Assembly (NCBI RefSeq): GCF_004793475.1
Contig: NZ_SRYZ01000010.1
Location: forward strand, 45,640-109,639
DNA from: Bacteroides muris (ex Afrizal et al. 2022)
Lineage (GTDB): Bacteria; Bacteroidota; Bacteroidia; Bacteroidales; Bacteroidaceae
DNA length: 64,000 nucleotides
Reading direction: 5' to 3'
In this document: in pieces, positions 1-9,705 of the stretch
How the letters are laid out: the number at the start of each line of letters is the position of its first letter
Numbering within the stretch: position 1 is the first letter of the stretch
Translations under genes and position numbers: made by a program
Notes under the pieces: model-generated
Databases searched by the model: none
What the model was told of the DNA's origin: nothing
The model's input: the letters and a program-made list of their open reading frames with translations, nothing else

Positions 1-1
1 C

Positions 2-889
2 GTATCTATTGCAACGGCAAAGCCGGAAAACATTTCTTATAGTGCGGCGACGGTCCCGGCAGGAGAGGCTTTGACTGTCAAAGGAGTAAATATGGATGTA
101 GTTTCGGCTGTTGTATTCAGTGGTAATGTGGAGGTTACCGTATCCGATGCCACCGCTACTGCCATTTCCTTGACTGTACCCACAACTGCTGAAACCGGGG
201 CCTTACTCTTGAAGATGGCCAATGGTGAATCTGTGGAAGCACCGTCTTTGACAATAGAGAAACCGGTATGTGCCTATTTGCCGGCATTGCCTGACAAATT
301 GGTTCGGGGACGAATTGTGGAACTTGAGATTGTTAATGCTGATAAGCTGACAAATGTATTGCTGAATGAGGCTGCTGTTCAGTATATCAATGATGCAGCT
401 AAAGGGGTATTGATGTTGAATGTACCGGCTGAGCTGGATGGAACTTATAGCCTAAAACTGATTTCTTCAAATGGTGAAATTGCTTATGATGTTCTTGTAG
501 TTGCCAATGAAGAAACAGTTTGGGCTGGTCCGCTCGATATTAGTTGGGGTGATGGAGGACGTGTGTTGGTACCGGCTGTATCTTTTGCCAAGGTAACGGC
601 AGGCACTGTCATGAAAGTCTATTTTGATCAGAAAGACCAGACTTGGGCACAGGCTCAGTTTAACTATGGCGATTGGAGTGGCATAGCTTTCTCTTTGTTT
701 GATACGACTATGGTACCGACAGACATTTACGGCTGGAGTTTCGAGAGCCGTGTGATGGAGTTGACGTTGACTCAGGAGATACTTGATAATATTCAAGCTA
801 AACAAGGAGATTGTGAAGACCAGACAAATGTAGGTATCATTATTCAGGGCAGTGATTTGACGTTTACAAAAATAACGATTGTAAATTGA
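2..889 (+). CDS. Surface glycan-binding lipoprotein, 5' end outside window
   Basis: The frame is open from base 2, so the gene begins before the window and 295 residues are visible. The visible part reads as consecutive beta-sandwich (IPT/TIG-like) segments. From about residue 175 a C-terminal domain follows, with the pattern 'ETVWAGPLDISWGDG', a mid-domain 'YGDWSGIAFS' and a terminal 'GIIIQGSDLTFTKITI'. The same domain type is inserted in the GH26 mannanase that starts 67 bases downstream, so both products probably bind the same glycan. The position directly upstream of GH26 and SusC/SusD suggests an outer-membrane surface glycan-binding protein of the mannan locus. The signal peptide and lipobox are not in view. 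The role is inferred from context; no catalytic motif is visible. Confidence 0.75.
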   Translation, partial: VSIATAKPENISYSAATVPAGEALTVKGVNMDVVSAVVFSGNVEVTVSDATATAISLTVPTTAETGALLLKMANGESVEAPSLTIEKPVCAYLPALPDKLVRGRIVELEIVNADKLTNVLLNEAAVQYINDAAKGVLMLNVPAELDGTYSLKLISSNGEIAYDVLVVANEETVWAGPLDISWGDGGRVLVPAVSFAKVTAGTVMKVYFDQKDQTWAQAQFNYGDWSGIAFSLFDTTMVPTDIYGWSFESRVMELTLTQEILDNIQAKQGDCEDQTNVGIIIQGSDLTFTKITIVN

Positions 890-956
890 TGAATTGTGGC
901 TTGAAGAATGTGACTATGGATGCCCTGATTAAGAATGAAATAAAATCATAATTAAG

Positions 957-2654
957 ATGAAGAAACTGAATATAAAATGGATGCTTTCGTTGATAGCAGC
1001 TTTTACTTTTGCCTCCTGCGATACTGATGTCGATCATGATATCCCAGCAGTGGATGCACCGGTATTGGTGTCTACTACTCCTGAAAGTGGAGCAGCCAAA
1101 GTGAAAACGGGAGAAATCACTATTGAGGTGAAATATGACAAGAATATATTCTTTGCAACAGACAATCTGAGCGAAATCAAGTTTACCGGTGGTGAACTGA
1201 TAAGTGCCGATGTACTTGGCGCAAGCAATATACTGACTGTAAAAGTGAATGTTCCCGGGAGAGAGACGGCTTGTTCTCTCTCTATCCCCGAGGGAATAGT
1301 AACCGGACCGAACCAGATGCCTGCTCCGGCTGTATCGGTTCAGTTCTCTACTGTTGCTTTGGACAAGACGCTGGTTGCTGCCACTTCGGCCAAAGCTGTG
1401 AAACTGTACAATTATCTACTGGATAATTTTGAGACGAAGACACTTTCAGCTATGATGGCCAATGTTGCCTGGAATACGGAAATGTCCGAAAAGGTGTATG
1501 GATGGACTGGAAAATATCCGGCTATCAACTGTTTCGACTATGTTCATCTGCCGGCATCTGTAGCTGGAGCAGACTGGATTAATTACGGTGACATTACTCC
1601 TGTTAAGGATTGGTCTGACAAAGGTGGCATCGTAGCTGCCATGTGGCATTGGAATGTACCCAAGAAAGCTGTAGGCGAAGCTTCTTCTACCCAAATATGG
1701 GAAGGAGAGACAGTAATGCCGGGTGATTGGAGTGGAAATGTACAGATGACGGATGATGCTGCAAAAGCTGTCTTTGCTGATGCACAAGTGGGTCAGGTGA
1801 TACGCGTGGCTGTGAAGGATGTGGCAGCGGGTGCACAAGGTTCGTTCAAAAACAGTGGTTGGAGCGAGATTGCTTCAGGAACTGATTATTTTGACATATC
1901 CGGGGACTATACATTGGTGATTACCGAAGATGTTTTGAAATCCCTGCAAGAAGGTGGTCTCATCATTGGTGGACATGATTATACAGCAGTTGCTGTTTAT
2001 CTTGAAAATAACGGTACAGCTCTCGACCCGAATAAGGATTATGCCTTTTATAAGGCAGATACGGAGTTTGATGCTACCAATGCCACAGTGGAAGGCACTT
2101 GGGAAAACAAGGTGTTTACCGAAGATTTGAAAAATGCTGCCGCTTACTTGAAGCTATTGAGAGATGCGGATATTCCGGTATTGTGGCGTCCATTCCACGA
2201 GGCAGCCGGTGGCTGGTTCTGGTGGGGTAAGGATGCTGCCAGCTTTAAATCTCTGTGGATTGCTATGTTCAATTACTTCAAGACTGAAGGATTGGATAAT
2301 CTTATCTGGGTTTGGACTACCGAGGGCAATGATGCCGATTGGTATCCGGGAGATCAATATGTAGACATCGTGGGACGTGATGTTTATAATAAGGAAACTG
2401 CAGATTGTGTTTCAGAATATACTTCCATTGCCGAAAATTATGGAAACAAGATTGTTTCGCTGAGTGAATGTGGTACGGTCGGACTTATTTCCGAACAATG
2501 GGCATCTGGTGCACGTTGGAGTTGGTTCATGCCGTGGTATGACGGGACAAATGAGGATGGTAGCCCGGTAGTCCATGCTGATGAAGCATGGTGGAAGGAT
2601 GCTATGAGCCAGGAATTTGTTGTTTCCCGTGAAGAGCTTCCTTCTATGGAATAG
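957..2654 (+). CDS. GH26 endo-beta-1,4-mannanase, lipoprotein with inserted beta-sandwich domain
   Basis: This 565-residue lipoprotein (lipobox 'FASC' near residue 20) hydrolyses beta-1,4-mannan, probably at the cell surface. An N-terminal Big/Ig-like domain (about 32-135) precedes the GH26 barrel. The acid/base is E415 in 'WRPFHEAAGGWFWWG' and the nucleophile is E504 in 'SLSECGT'. The family motif 'AAMWHWN' lies at 227-233. In ordinary GH26 enzymes the barrel continues soon after this motif. Here about 125 residues (roughly 235-360) intervene before it resumes at 'DYAFYKADTEFD'. The insert begins 'TQIWEGETV' and matches the C-terminal domain of the preceding protein, so it is probably a carbohydrate-binding module. 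The ATG at 957 gives a good signal peptide. Mannanase activity is established for the family; specificity for plain, gluco- or galactomannan is not visible. Confidence 0.93.
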   Translation: MKKLNIKWMLSLIAAFTFASCDTDVDHDIPAVDAPVLVSTTPESGAAKVKTGEITIEVKYDKNIFFATDNLSEIKFTGGELISADVLGASNILTVKVNVPGRETACSLSIPEGIVTGPNQMPAPAVSVQFSTVALDKTLVAATSAKAVKLYNYLLDNFETKTLSAMMANVAWNTEMSEKVYGWTGKYPAINCFDYVHLPASVAGADWINYGDITPVKDWSDKGGIVAAMWHWNVPKKAVGEASSTQIWEGETVMPGDWSGNVQMTDDAAKAVFADAQVGQVIRVAVKDVAAGAQGSFKNSGWSEIASGTDYFDISGDYTLVITEDVLKSLQEGGLIIGGHDYTAVAVYLENNGTALDPNKDYAFYKADTEFDATNATVEGTWENKVFTEDLKNAAAYLKLLRDADIPVLWRPFHEAAGGWFWWGKDAASFKSLWIAMFNYFKTEGLDNLIWVWTTEGNDADWYPGDQYVDIVGRDVYNKETADCVSEYTSIAENYGNKIVSLSECGTVGLISEQWASGARWSWFMPWYDGTNEDGSPVVHADEAWWKDAMSQEFVVSREELPSME

Positions 2655-3059
2655 CAATTTTTAATAATAAAATAGAAAGGGTTGTCTCTGGTTAGTATCG
2701 GGGCAACCCTTTCTGTCTTTTATAGCTTTTAGTTGTTGGTTATAGAATTCATGCTTTATACTTTTTAGGAAAAATAGTAATGGATGTTAAATGAGTGTCG
2801 TTATTTGATAAAATAGTATTATAAGGTTTGCTGCTAAAAGTCTACTTTTGTCAAGCTTGATTAGAATTTGATAATAATCATATAATGTTTAACCGCTAAT
2901 GAAATGAAAAATGCCTATGAGAAAGGAGTGATATGTATACCAACCACTTTATAGAATAAGGTATATTTAATTTTTCCTCAAAAAGAGAAGTTTAACCTTA
3001 TATTAAACGGTAGATGCCGCCAGGCAATACCAATTCATTAATCTAAGAAAAATACAAGT
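2655..3059 (+). promoter_or_regulatory. Intergenic region before SusC with candidate -7 element
   Basis: This 405-base gap holds the GH26 terminator and then AT-rich sequence. TACTTTTG at 2843-2850 fits the Bacteroides -7 consensus TAnnTTTG exactly, but I see no TTTG at the proper -33 distance. If it is used, the susC mRNA has a leader of about 200 bases. I see no gene here. Confidence 0.4.
2674..2721 (+). terminator. Rho-independent terminator after GH26
   Basis: An 11-bp perfect stem (2674-2684 with 2704-2714, AGAAAGGGTTG / CAACCCTTTCT) encloses a 19-base loop and is followed by a T-rich tract. It closes the upstream lipoprotein/GH26 unit, so SusC probably has its own promoter. Confidence 0.85.
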
Positions 3060-6000
3060 ATGAATTTAAATTTCAGAAGAACCGCGCTGCTCGTGGGTAT
3101 CTGTTCGGCTGTCAGCCTGACTTATACTCCGCAACTTTTCGCCGCATCGGTCGATGCAATAGATGCTGTGCAGCAAGCAAAAAAAATCACAGGTACTGTA
3201 ACAGATGCAATGGGACCGGTCATCGGTGCCAATGTATTGGAGAAAGGAACCACAAATGGTGTCATTACCGACATTGACGGTAATTTCACATTGAATGTTC
3301 AGCCGGGAGCAACGATTGTTGTGTCTTTTATCGGTTATCAGCCGCAAGAAATAGTGGTAGGTAACCAGACTAGTTTCAAGATTCAGCTAAAGGAAGATAC
3401 GGAATTGTTGGATGAAGTAGTCGTAGTGGGTTACGGTGTACAGAAGAAGAAACTGGTGACGGGGGCTACTGTACAAGTGAAAGGCGAAGATATTGCTAAA
3501 TTGAATACAACAAGTGCTTTGGGCGCCTTGCAAAGCCAGACACCGGGTGTGAATATTACTTCCAACAATGGTCAGCCGGGTGAAGGTTTTAAGGTAAATA
3601 TCCGTGGTTTGGGTACTATCGGTGATTCTGCTCCCCTTTATGTAATTGATGGTGTGGCAGGTGGTGATATCAATACTTTGAACCCAGCTGATATTGAGAG
3701 TGTAGATGTCTTGAAAGATGCTGCCTCTGCTGCTATCTATGGTTCTCGTGCCGCCAATGGTGTAATTCTGGTTACTACCAAACAAGGTAGGATGGGGAAA
3801 CTTGAAATCTCCTATGATGGTTATGTAGGTTGGCAGAATGTTTATAAAATGCCTGATTTGTTGAATGCACGAGAGTATATGGCAATGCAGGATGAAATCT
3901 TGTTTAATGAAGGTCAGTCAATGAATAATTGGGAGTCCCTTCTTGGTTCCAGAGTATATGGTATGGTACAGGACGGTTGGAAAGGGACTGATTGGTTTGA
4001 TGCTATCCGTGAAAAGGATGCCCTTACGCAGAACCATGCAATCAACTTGACGGGTGGTAATGAGATGTCTAAGTTTTCAATGGGCTTCTCATATACTAAT
4101 CAAGATGGTATTCTTGGCAAACCTTTTGCTTCAAGTTACGACCGTTATACAGCGCGTATTAATTCAGATCACGTGTTATTGAAAGGCAAGGATTTTGATA
4201 TCATCAAAATAGGTGAAAATCTGAATTTTTCCTATAGTACCAAAAATGGTGTAGGACAAGGCAACCAATATTGGAATGATGTTTATTTGGCACTAAGTGC
4301 ATGTCCTTTGCTGCCGATGTATGATGCGGAAGGCAATTTGTACGATCAGGCAGATAAAACGGCTGACGGTTGGAATCTGCAAGGGTCTATTGGTAATCCG
4401 GTTATTGATTTGGTCGCTAATCGTGGTCAGAATCTGAACCGTAATTATAATCTGAACGCTACTGCATATTTGGAAATCCAACCTATCAAAGGATTAAAAT
4501 ACCGTGGTCAATTCAGTTATCGCATGAGTTCTAGTAGTTATCGTTCTTTTACGACTCCATACAATGCCAGTACCACAGCTGCCAACAGTTCTTATTCTGT
4601 TACGCAAAATGCAAGTTTGGGACATAACATCTCACTGGAAAATGTTATTTCTTATGTGTTGCCAAAATTGGGTGGACACTCTATTGATGCCCTGATCGGA
4701 CAGTCTTTTGAAAAGACAGCTGTAGGTGAAACAATAGAAGTGAAGAACTCGGTTAATGAAGGTTCACAACTTCCTACCTTGAATGGGCAGTTTGACCATG
4801 CCTGGATTACTAATACGGCCAATGTGAACTCTTCTTCTTTTAAGGGTGAACCATGGGGTGACTGGGCAATGGCTTCATTCTTCGGTCGTGTCAACTGGAA
4901 CTATAATGAGAAATATATGGCAACAGCGATTATCCGCGCCGACGGTTCTTCCAATTTTGCCCGTGGTAACCGTTGGGGATATTTTCCTTCTGTTTCTGCC
5001 GGTTGGGTTATCAGTAATGAAAACTGGATGGAATCTACTAAAGGCTGGATGGACTTTCTGAAGATTCGTGCCAGTTGGGGACAGAATGGTAATCAGTCCA
5101 TTAGTAATTTCCAATATGTTTCTTCCGTAGCCTTCGATAAATATAATGTATATAATTTTGGCTCCACTTCATTAGGTACCACTGACTCCAAGGCTACTGG
5201 TGGTTATGCCAAGAATCTGCCTAATCCGGATGTAAGTTGGGAAACTTCAGAACAGTTGAATATTGGTTTGGATGCACGTTTTCTGAATAATCGTTTAGGC
5301 TTTGCATTTGATTGGTATAAGAAAACTACAAAGGATTGGCTGATTACAGCTCCTATCGTGGCTACTGCCGGTACAGGTGCTCCTGTAATCAATGGTGGTG
5401 ATGTTGAAAACAAAGGTTTTGAAATCGCTTTGAATTGGAATGATAATATTGGTAAGGACTTCCGCTATGGTGTAAACATTAACTTCTCACATAACAAGAA
5501 TGAAGTAACTCGTATTGCTAACTCGGAAGGTATTATTCACGGTGAAGCAAATGTTTTGTCTCAAGGAACCAACGAAATGTATCGTGCGCAAGTAGGTTAT
5601 CCTATTGGTTATTTCTATGGTTATCAATCTTCTGGTGTGTTCCAGAATCAAGCTGAAATAGATGCGTGGAAGGCTGCCGGTAATGGATTTTTGCAAGGTA
5701 CTCCCCAGCCGGGAGATTTGATTTTTACCGACCGCAATCATGATGGTGTCATTAACGAAGCGGATAAAACTATGATTGGTGACCCTAATCCTGATTACCG
5801 TCTTGGACTTAGTATTAACTTGGCATACAAAGGGTTCGACCTCTCTGTTACTGCTAATGGCGCATTTGGTCAGCAAATCGCGAAATCCTATCGTCGTTTT
5901 GCCGATTCGAGATACAACAACTATACTACAGATGTTTTTAAACGTTGGCATGGGGAGGGAACCTCTAATAGTTATCCTCGTCTGACTGACGGTTCAAACG

Positions 6001-6281
6001 TGAATTTCAAAGAAATCTCCGATATCTATATCGAAGATGCCGACTACTTGAGAATCCAGAATGTAACATTTGGTTATGATTTCAAGAAGCTGTTCCCGAA
6101 GATGCCTTTGCAGCAGGCTCGTCTCTATGTGCAGGTTCAGAACTTATATACCTTTACCGGTTACAGCGGTTTGGATCCGGAAGTGGGATATGGTTTTGAT
6201 AAATCTTGGGTAACCGGTATTGACCTGGGTTCTTATCCTCAGCCGAGAACAGTATTGGTTGGCGCTAATATTAAATTCTAA
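3060..6281 (+). CDS. SusC-like TonB-dependent outer-membrane transporter (mannan locus)
   Basis: This 1073-residue protein imports oligosaccharides across the outer membrane using TonB energy. Order: signal peptide ending near 'LFAAS' (about 29), a CarboxypepD_reg-like domain (about 42-110, 'ITGTVTDAMGPVIGANV'), a TonB-box-like stretch 'ELLDEVVVVGYG' (about 115-127), the plug with the SusC signature 'DVLKDAASAAIYGSRAANGV' (about 215-235), and a long beta-barrel ending in the aromatic 'VLVGANIKF' typical of outer-membrane assembly. The length is normal. The SusD partner starts 14 bases downstream. Mannan or mannooligosaccharides are the inferred cargo because GH26 genes flank the pair. Confidence 0.95.
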   Translation: MNLNFRRTALLVGICSAVSLTYTPQLFAASVDAIDAVQQAKKITGTVTDAMGPVIGANVLEKGTTNGVITDIDGNFTLNVQPGATIVVSFIGYQPQEIVVGNQTSFKIQLKEDTELLDEVVVVGYGVQKKKLVTGATVQVKGEDIAKLNTTSALGALQSQTPGVNITSNNGQPGEGFKVNIRGLGTIGDSAPLYVIDGVAGGDINTLNPADIESVDVLKDAASAAIYGSRAANGVILVTTKQGRMGKLEISYDGYVGWQNVYKMPDLLNAREYMAMQDEILFNEGQSMNNWESLLGSRVYGMVQDGWKGTDWFDAIREKDALTQNHAINLTGGNEMSKFSMGFSYTNQDGILGKPFASSYDRYTARINSDHVLLKGKDFDIIKIGENLNFSYSTKNGVGQGNQYWNDVYLALSACPLLPMYDAEGNLYDQADKTADGWNLQGSIGNPVIDLVANRGQNLNRNYNLNATAYLEIQPIKGLKYRGQFSYRMSSSSYRSFTTPYNASTTAANSSYSVTQNASLGHNISLENVISYVLPKLGGHSIDALIGQSFEKTAVGETIEVKNSVNEGSQLPTLNGQFDHAWITNTANVNSSSFKGEPWGDWAMASFFGRVNWNYNEKYMATAIIRADGSSNFARGNRWGYFPSVSAGWVISNENWMESTKGWMDFLKIRASWGQNGNQSISNFQYVSSVAFDKYNVYNFGSTSLGTTDSKATGGYAKNLPNPDVSWETSEQLNIGLDARFLNNRLGFAFDWYKKTTKDWLITAPIVATAGTGAPVINGGDVENKGFEIALNWNDNIGKDFRYGVNINFSHNKNEVTRIANSEGIIHGEANVLSQGTNEMYRAQVGYPIGYFYGYQSSGVFQNQAEIDAWKAAGNGFLQGTPQPGDLIFTDRNHDGVINEADKTMIGDPNPDYRLGLSINLAYKGFDLSVTANGAFGQQIAKSYRRFADSRYNNYTTDVFKRWHGEGTSNSYPRLTDGSNVNFKEISDIYIEDADYLRIQNVTFGYDFKKLFPKMPLQQARLYVQVQNLYTFTGYSGLDPEVGYGFDKSWVTGIDLGSYPQPRTVLVGANIKF

Positions 6282-6295
6282 TACATTATAGCAAT

Positions 6296-8071
6296 ATGAA
6301 AAAATATATATACATAGCAGCTATCGCACTTGCAGCCGTCACCCTGACCGGTTGTGAAGATCTTCTTGATAGCGAGAATTTTATTGAATCAAATACCGGT
6401 AACTTCCCGGCTTCACCGGCAGATGCGGAGAAGCAACTAACTGCAGTATATGCTACTCTGAATCAGGCTATGGCTACTCCTACTGCCAATTATTTCTATG
6501 TGTCGGAGGTTGCATGCGACGACCGCTTTGGCGGTGGCGGAGAAAACGACTTTGAGTCAATGGCCGACGGGCATTTGATGAAGGCTACCGATGTTCAGTT
6601 TGACTCTTTCTGGAAGTTCCGTTACAATGGAATTTTTCGTGCAAATTGTGCCATTGAAGGCTTGATTGCGCAGGAGTCGGCATTCACAGATAAGGAAGCT
6701 CATGGGCAATACTTGGGTGAAGCCTATTATTTACGCGCTTATTTTTATAACGAACTGGTTGAAATGTTTGGCGCCGTACCTTTGATTACTTCTACGGCTC
6801 AAGAAACCAACATCCCGAGAACTCCCGTAGATGAAGTCTATGCACAAATTGCTGCCGATTTGAAAAATGCCATTGAGTTGATGTCCGGCAAGAAGTATAA
6901 CCAGTATGTGGAAATCGGACATGCAACCAAGTGGGCTGCCGAGGCTTTGATGGCGCGTGTGTATTTATTCTATACAGGTTTTTATGGTAAAGATTCTCTT
7001 CCATTGGTTACGGCAGATGGTGTGGGAAGTATTTCTAAATCTGAAGTTGTTGCTTGGATTGATGATTGCGTGGCCAATTCCGGACATTCTCTTGTCAATG
7101 ATTACCGCAATTTGTGGCCCTATACCAATGAGTTTACTGTAGGTGACTATGAATACACCAAGAATGCCACCGATGCCGCTGGAAATGCTTTGCGGTGGGC
7201 CGAAAATGGCAATGAGGAAACTGTATTTGCCGTGAAGTTCTGTAACTATGCAGGCTGGGATTCTGATGGGCAGATGGGGTTCACCAACCAGTTTATTCTT
7301 TATTTTGGTCTTCGTGCTGATAATGGTGGTGAAAGCACATTCCCCTTCGGACAAGGCTGGGGACAAGGTCCTGTTGCAGCTACTATTTGGGACGAATGGC
7401 AGGCATCCGAACCGGATGATGTGCGTATGCGTGCTTCCATCTTGAATGTGAATGAGGAGTTACCGAATTATGTATTCGGCGCCGACAAGCAAATGGAAGA
7501 ATGTGGTTTGTGGAGCAAAAAGATGGCACCGATTTTGGCTAAGAAGCCTATCGAGTCCGGTAAGGTTTCTGCATGGAATAAATCCTTGTTCTGGGTAGCT
7601 TATGATGCTTTTGATAAAGCTAATAACGGTGATGAAATGCAGGGAGCACATTTCCAGGATTTGATTACCATACGTTATGCCGATGTACTGTTGATGCAAT
7701 CCGAGTTGAAGGAAGATGCTGCCGGCATCAATCAAGTGCGTGCACGTGCAGGGCTGGCTCCTATTCCGGGTTATAGCCTTGAACTGTTGCAGCGCGAACG
7801 CCGCCACGAACTTTGTTTTGAAGGTCGTCGTTGGGCTGACATCCGTCGTTGGGGTATTGCAGAAGAAATGCTGGATAAAAAGAACGGCGTGACTATCTGG
7901 AACAAGGGAGTACAAACCGTAATGAGGGACGGTAAGTATAAGGAACGCTATAAAGCTACTAACGGCTTCTTCCCCATTCCGAAAGCTCAAGTTGACTTAT
8001 CAGCAGGTTTGTTGGAACAGAATCCCGGTTGGGATGAAGCCAGTGCAAACTTTAGTGGATGGAATTTCTAA
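6296..8071 (+). CDS. SusD/RagB-like glycan-binding lipoprotein (mannan locus)
   Basis: This 591-residue lipoprotein has the lipobox 'LTGC' (about residue 20) and forms the extracellular lid of the SusC transporter. The N-terminal TPR-like helices carry the family pattern 'GEAYYLRAYFYNELVEMFGAVPLI' near residue 145. The C-terminal signature 'RRHELCFEGRRWADIRRWG' sits near residue 500, and the protein closes with the usual 'LLEQNPGWD'. It lies 14 bases behind SusC and 19 bases ahead of the SusE-like lipoprotein, which indicates one operon. Ligand identity is inferred from the adjacent mannanase. Confidence 0.95.
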   Translation: MKKYIYIAAIALAAVTLTGCEDLLDSENFIESNTGNFPASPADAEKQLTAVYATLNQAMATPTANYFYVSEVACDDRFGGGGENDFESMADGHLMKATDVQFDSFWKFRYNGIFRANCAIEGLIAQESAFTDKEAHGQYLGEAYYLRAYFYNELVEMFGAVPLITSTAQETNIPRTPVDEVYAQIAADLKNAIELMSGKKYNQYVEIGHATKWAAEALMARVYLFYTGFYGKDSLPLVTADGVGSISKSEVVAWIDDCVANSGHSLVNDYRNLWPYTNEFTVGDYEYTKNATDAAGNALRWAENGNEETVFAVKFCNYAGWDSDGQMGFTNQFILYFGLRADNGGESTFPFGQGWGQGPVAATIWDEWQASEPDDVRMRASILNVNEELPNYVFGADKQMEECGLWSKKMAPILAKKPIESGKVSAWNKSLFWVAYDAFDKANNGDEMQGAHFQDLITIRYADVLLMQSELKEDAAGINQVRARAGLAPIPGYSLELLQRERRHELCFEGRRWADIRRWGIAEEMLDKKNGVTIWNKGVQTVMRDGKYKERYKATNGFFPIPKAQVDLSAGLLEQNPGWDEASANFSGWNF

Positions 8072-8090
8072 TAATTAAAATTGAAATACA

Positions 8091-8906
8091 ATGAAAAAGA
8101 TAATGATATTTTCGCTGTTGGTAGCTTCTTTGTCGTTTGCAGCCTGCGACCCTATCGAGGACAGAGAAGAAATGACTGGCAGCATTACAGTAGACCAAAT
8201 TCAGGCTACTGTAACCGTAGAACAGATTGACGGTCAGAATGTAAATAAGGTCTTTTTTGAGTGTAAAAGTCCTATCAGTTGTCAATGGACCAATGGAGTT
8301 GATACGAAAGCGGGGGCAAGCGGTGAAATGTTTCTGCTTTTATCAGGTGAAAATACTATCACTTTGAAGGGGTTGTGTGCCGACGGTTCTATTGTGGAAA
8401 AAAACTTTCCTATAAATGTGGATAAAATACATTATGCCATTGATCCGGCTTATGGTTTATTGTTTGGTTCCGGTGAAAAGGTTTGGAAATGGGCTGAAAC
8501 CGATTGTTTAGGAAATGGTGGATGGCGTGCAGATCAGCAAGGTCCGGAATGGTGGAAATTATCTCCAACAGATGTTGAAGGACAAATGGCTACGGAAGGA
8601 GGTAACGCAACTATGAAGTTCTCTTTAATCGGGAAAAAGATAGAGTTTAGTAATGGTAAATCTGGTGTTATTAATTTTACTACAGGAGATGCTTGCTTTA
8701 ATGGTTGGTATGGTACATTTACTTCTACTTGTGGAGTTTTGTGTGGTAAGGCATTTAATGATTGCTATATATCTGCAGGGACTATGATTACAAAATATCA
8801 ACTCGTTTCATTAACCGAAGATAGATTAGTGTTAGGTTGGTGCGAAAATGAGACCAATGCGGAGTGGTCTGGAACTGGCTGGTGGTGGGTCTTTGAAGCC
8901 CAATAA
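8091..8906 (+). CDS. SusE/F-like surface glycan-binding lipoprotein
   Basis: This 271-residue lipoprotein (lipobox 'FAAC' near 19) follows SusD by 19 bases. An N-terminal Ig/PKD-like part (about 30-115) is followed by a beta-sandwich beginning 'KVWKWAETDCLGNGGWRADQQGPEWW'. That pattern recurs in lipoproteins downstream of SusD in other Bacteroides loci. The C-terminus is rich in Trp ('WSGTGWWWVFEAQ'), which fits aromatic sugar stacking. I infer a surface glycan-binding protein; no catalytic motif is visible. Codon use turns more AT-rich in the second half, as in the next gene. Confidence 0.75.
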   Translation: MKKIMIFSLLVASLSFAACDPIEDREEMTGSITVDQIQATVTVEQIDGQNVNKVFFECKSPISCQWTNGVDTKAGASGEMFLLLSGENTITLKGLCADGSIVEKNFPINVDKIHYAIDPAYGLLFGSGEKVWKWAETDCLGNGGWRADQQGPEWWKLSPTDVEGQMATEGGNATMKFSLIGKKIEFSNGKSGVINFTTGDACFNGWYGTFTSTCGVLCGKAFNDCYISAGTMITKYQLVSLTEDRLVLGWCENETNAEWSGTGWWWVFEAQ

Positions 8907-8918
8907 AATGGAGCATGG

Positions 8919-8943
8919 GGTGTAAAGTGTACGACTTTACACC
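8919..8943 (+). other. Intercistronic hairpin without T-run
   Basis: GGTGTAAAGT (8919-8928) pairs perfectly with ACTTTACACC (8934-8943) around a 5-base loop. No T-run follows, so it is not a standard terminator. It may protect or process the mRNA 3' end between the SusE-like gene and the next ORF. Confidence 0.6.
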
Positions 8944-8970
8944 TCACATACAACTTTAAAATCTTAGATT

Positions 8971-9705
8971 ATGAAACGAATTTATTTATTTTCAATCTCT
9001 TTGTTGGTATTGTTGTTGCTAAATACATTACCAATAAGGGCAGATGTATTGGGTCCTTATATAGCGGAAGGTAATACTCCTGATATTCGTGTAGGATATG
9101 GGCGTATTGTGTGTGTTATGCAGTCAACATTACCAGTAACTGGAAGTGTTACAATTCGTGATGAAAAAGGGATTCAATATGTACTAAAAGCTCATGAGCC
9201 AGGAAGTGCTCCTAATTGTTACTTTGTTGCTTATGGAACATATAGCGTTGTTGGAATGGAATCTGGTATCATGAATTCTAATTGGGGACAATTGAAGGTC
9301 GGTTCTACATTTACTGTTGCTAGCAGCACTGGGTATATTGGCCTTACTTATACCGGCCCAACTCCAAGTATTATTCAAGCACCAGGTAGTTATGATAATG
9401 CACCTCCTGCAAAAGATGGTTACGCAATAATGGAAGTTTATGGGATTGGGGCTAATGGCAGTGGTACATTGATAGATTCTGATGGGGAAAACTATTCCAT
9501 ATACAATTATACTGGCTATATAGGTGGTTCTCATTATTTTTATATTAAGCCAGGTACATATACTGTTAAAGCTATAGGTACTAGTGGTAATTATATTTAT
9601 ATAGACATTAATGGGATGAAGAAATATCTTTCAGAAGGTGCATCTTTTACTATTCTACATGTAGGAAGTAACATTTCAATTGTTTTTAGTACAAAGCCTA
9701 TTTGA
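8971..9705 (+). CDS. Secreted protein of unknown function with two related beta-rich halves
   Basis: I do not recognise the family. The 244-residue product has a signal peptide (about 1-24, ending 'PIRAD') without a lipobox Cys. It consists of two similar segments, about 42-122 and 146-241. Each has the order 'G-hydrophobic strand, G[TS]-x-I-x-D-x-x-G-x-x-Y, Y-F-x-x-x-P/G-T-Y-x-V, a G-rich strand, then [EK]-x-G-[SA]-[TS]-F-T'. This suggests an internal duplication of a small beta domain of about 85 residues. Composition is more AT-rich than the neighbouring PUL genes, which hints at separate origin. Position at the 3' end of the SusC-D-E operon, after a hairpin, suggests an envelope or extracellular accessory protein. 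No function can be assigned. Confidence 0.75.
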   Translation: MKRIYLFSISLLVLLLLNTLPIRADVLGPYIAEGNTPDIRVGYGRIVCVMQSTLPVTGSVTIRDEKGIQYVLKAHEPGSAPNCYFVAYGTYSVVGMESGIMNSNWGQLKVGSTFTVASSTGYIGLTYTGPTPSIIQAPGSYDNAPPAKDGYAIMEVYGIGANGSGTLIDSDGENYSIYNYTGYIGGSHYFYIKPGTYTVKAIGTSGNYIYIDINGMKKYLSEGASFTILHVGSNISIVFSTKPI

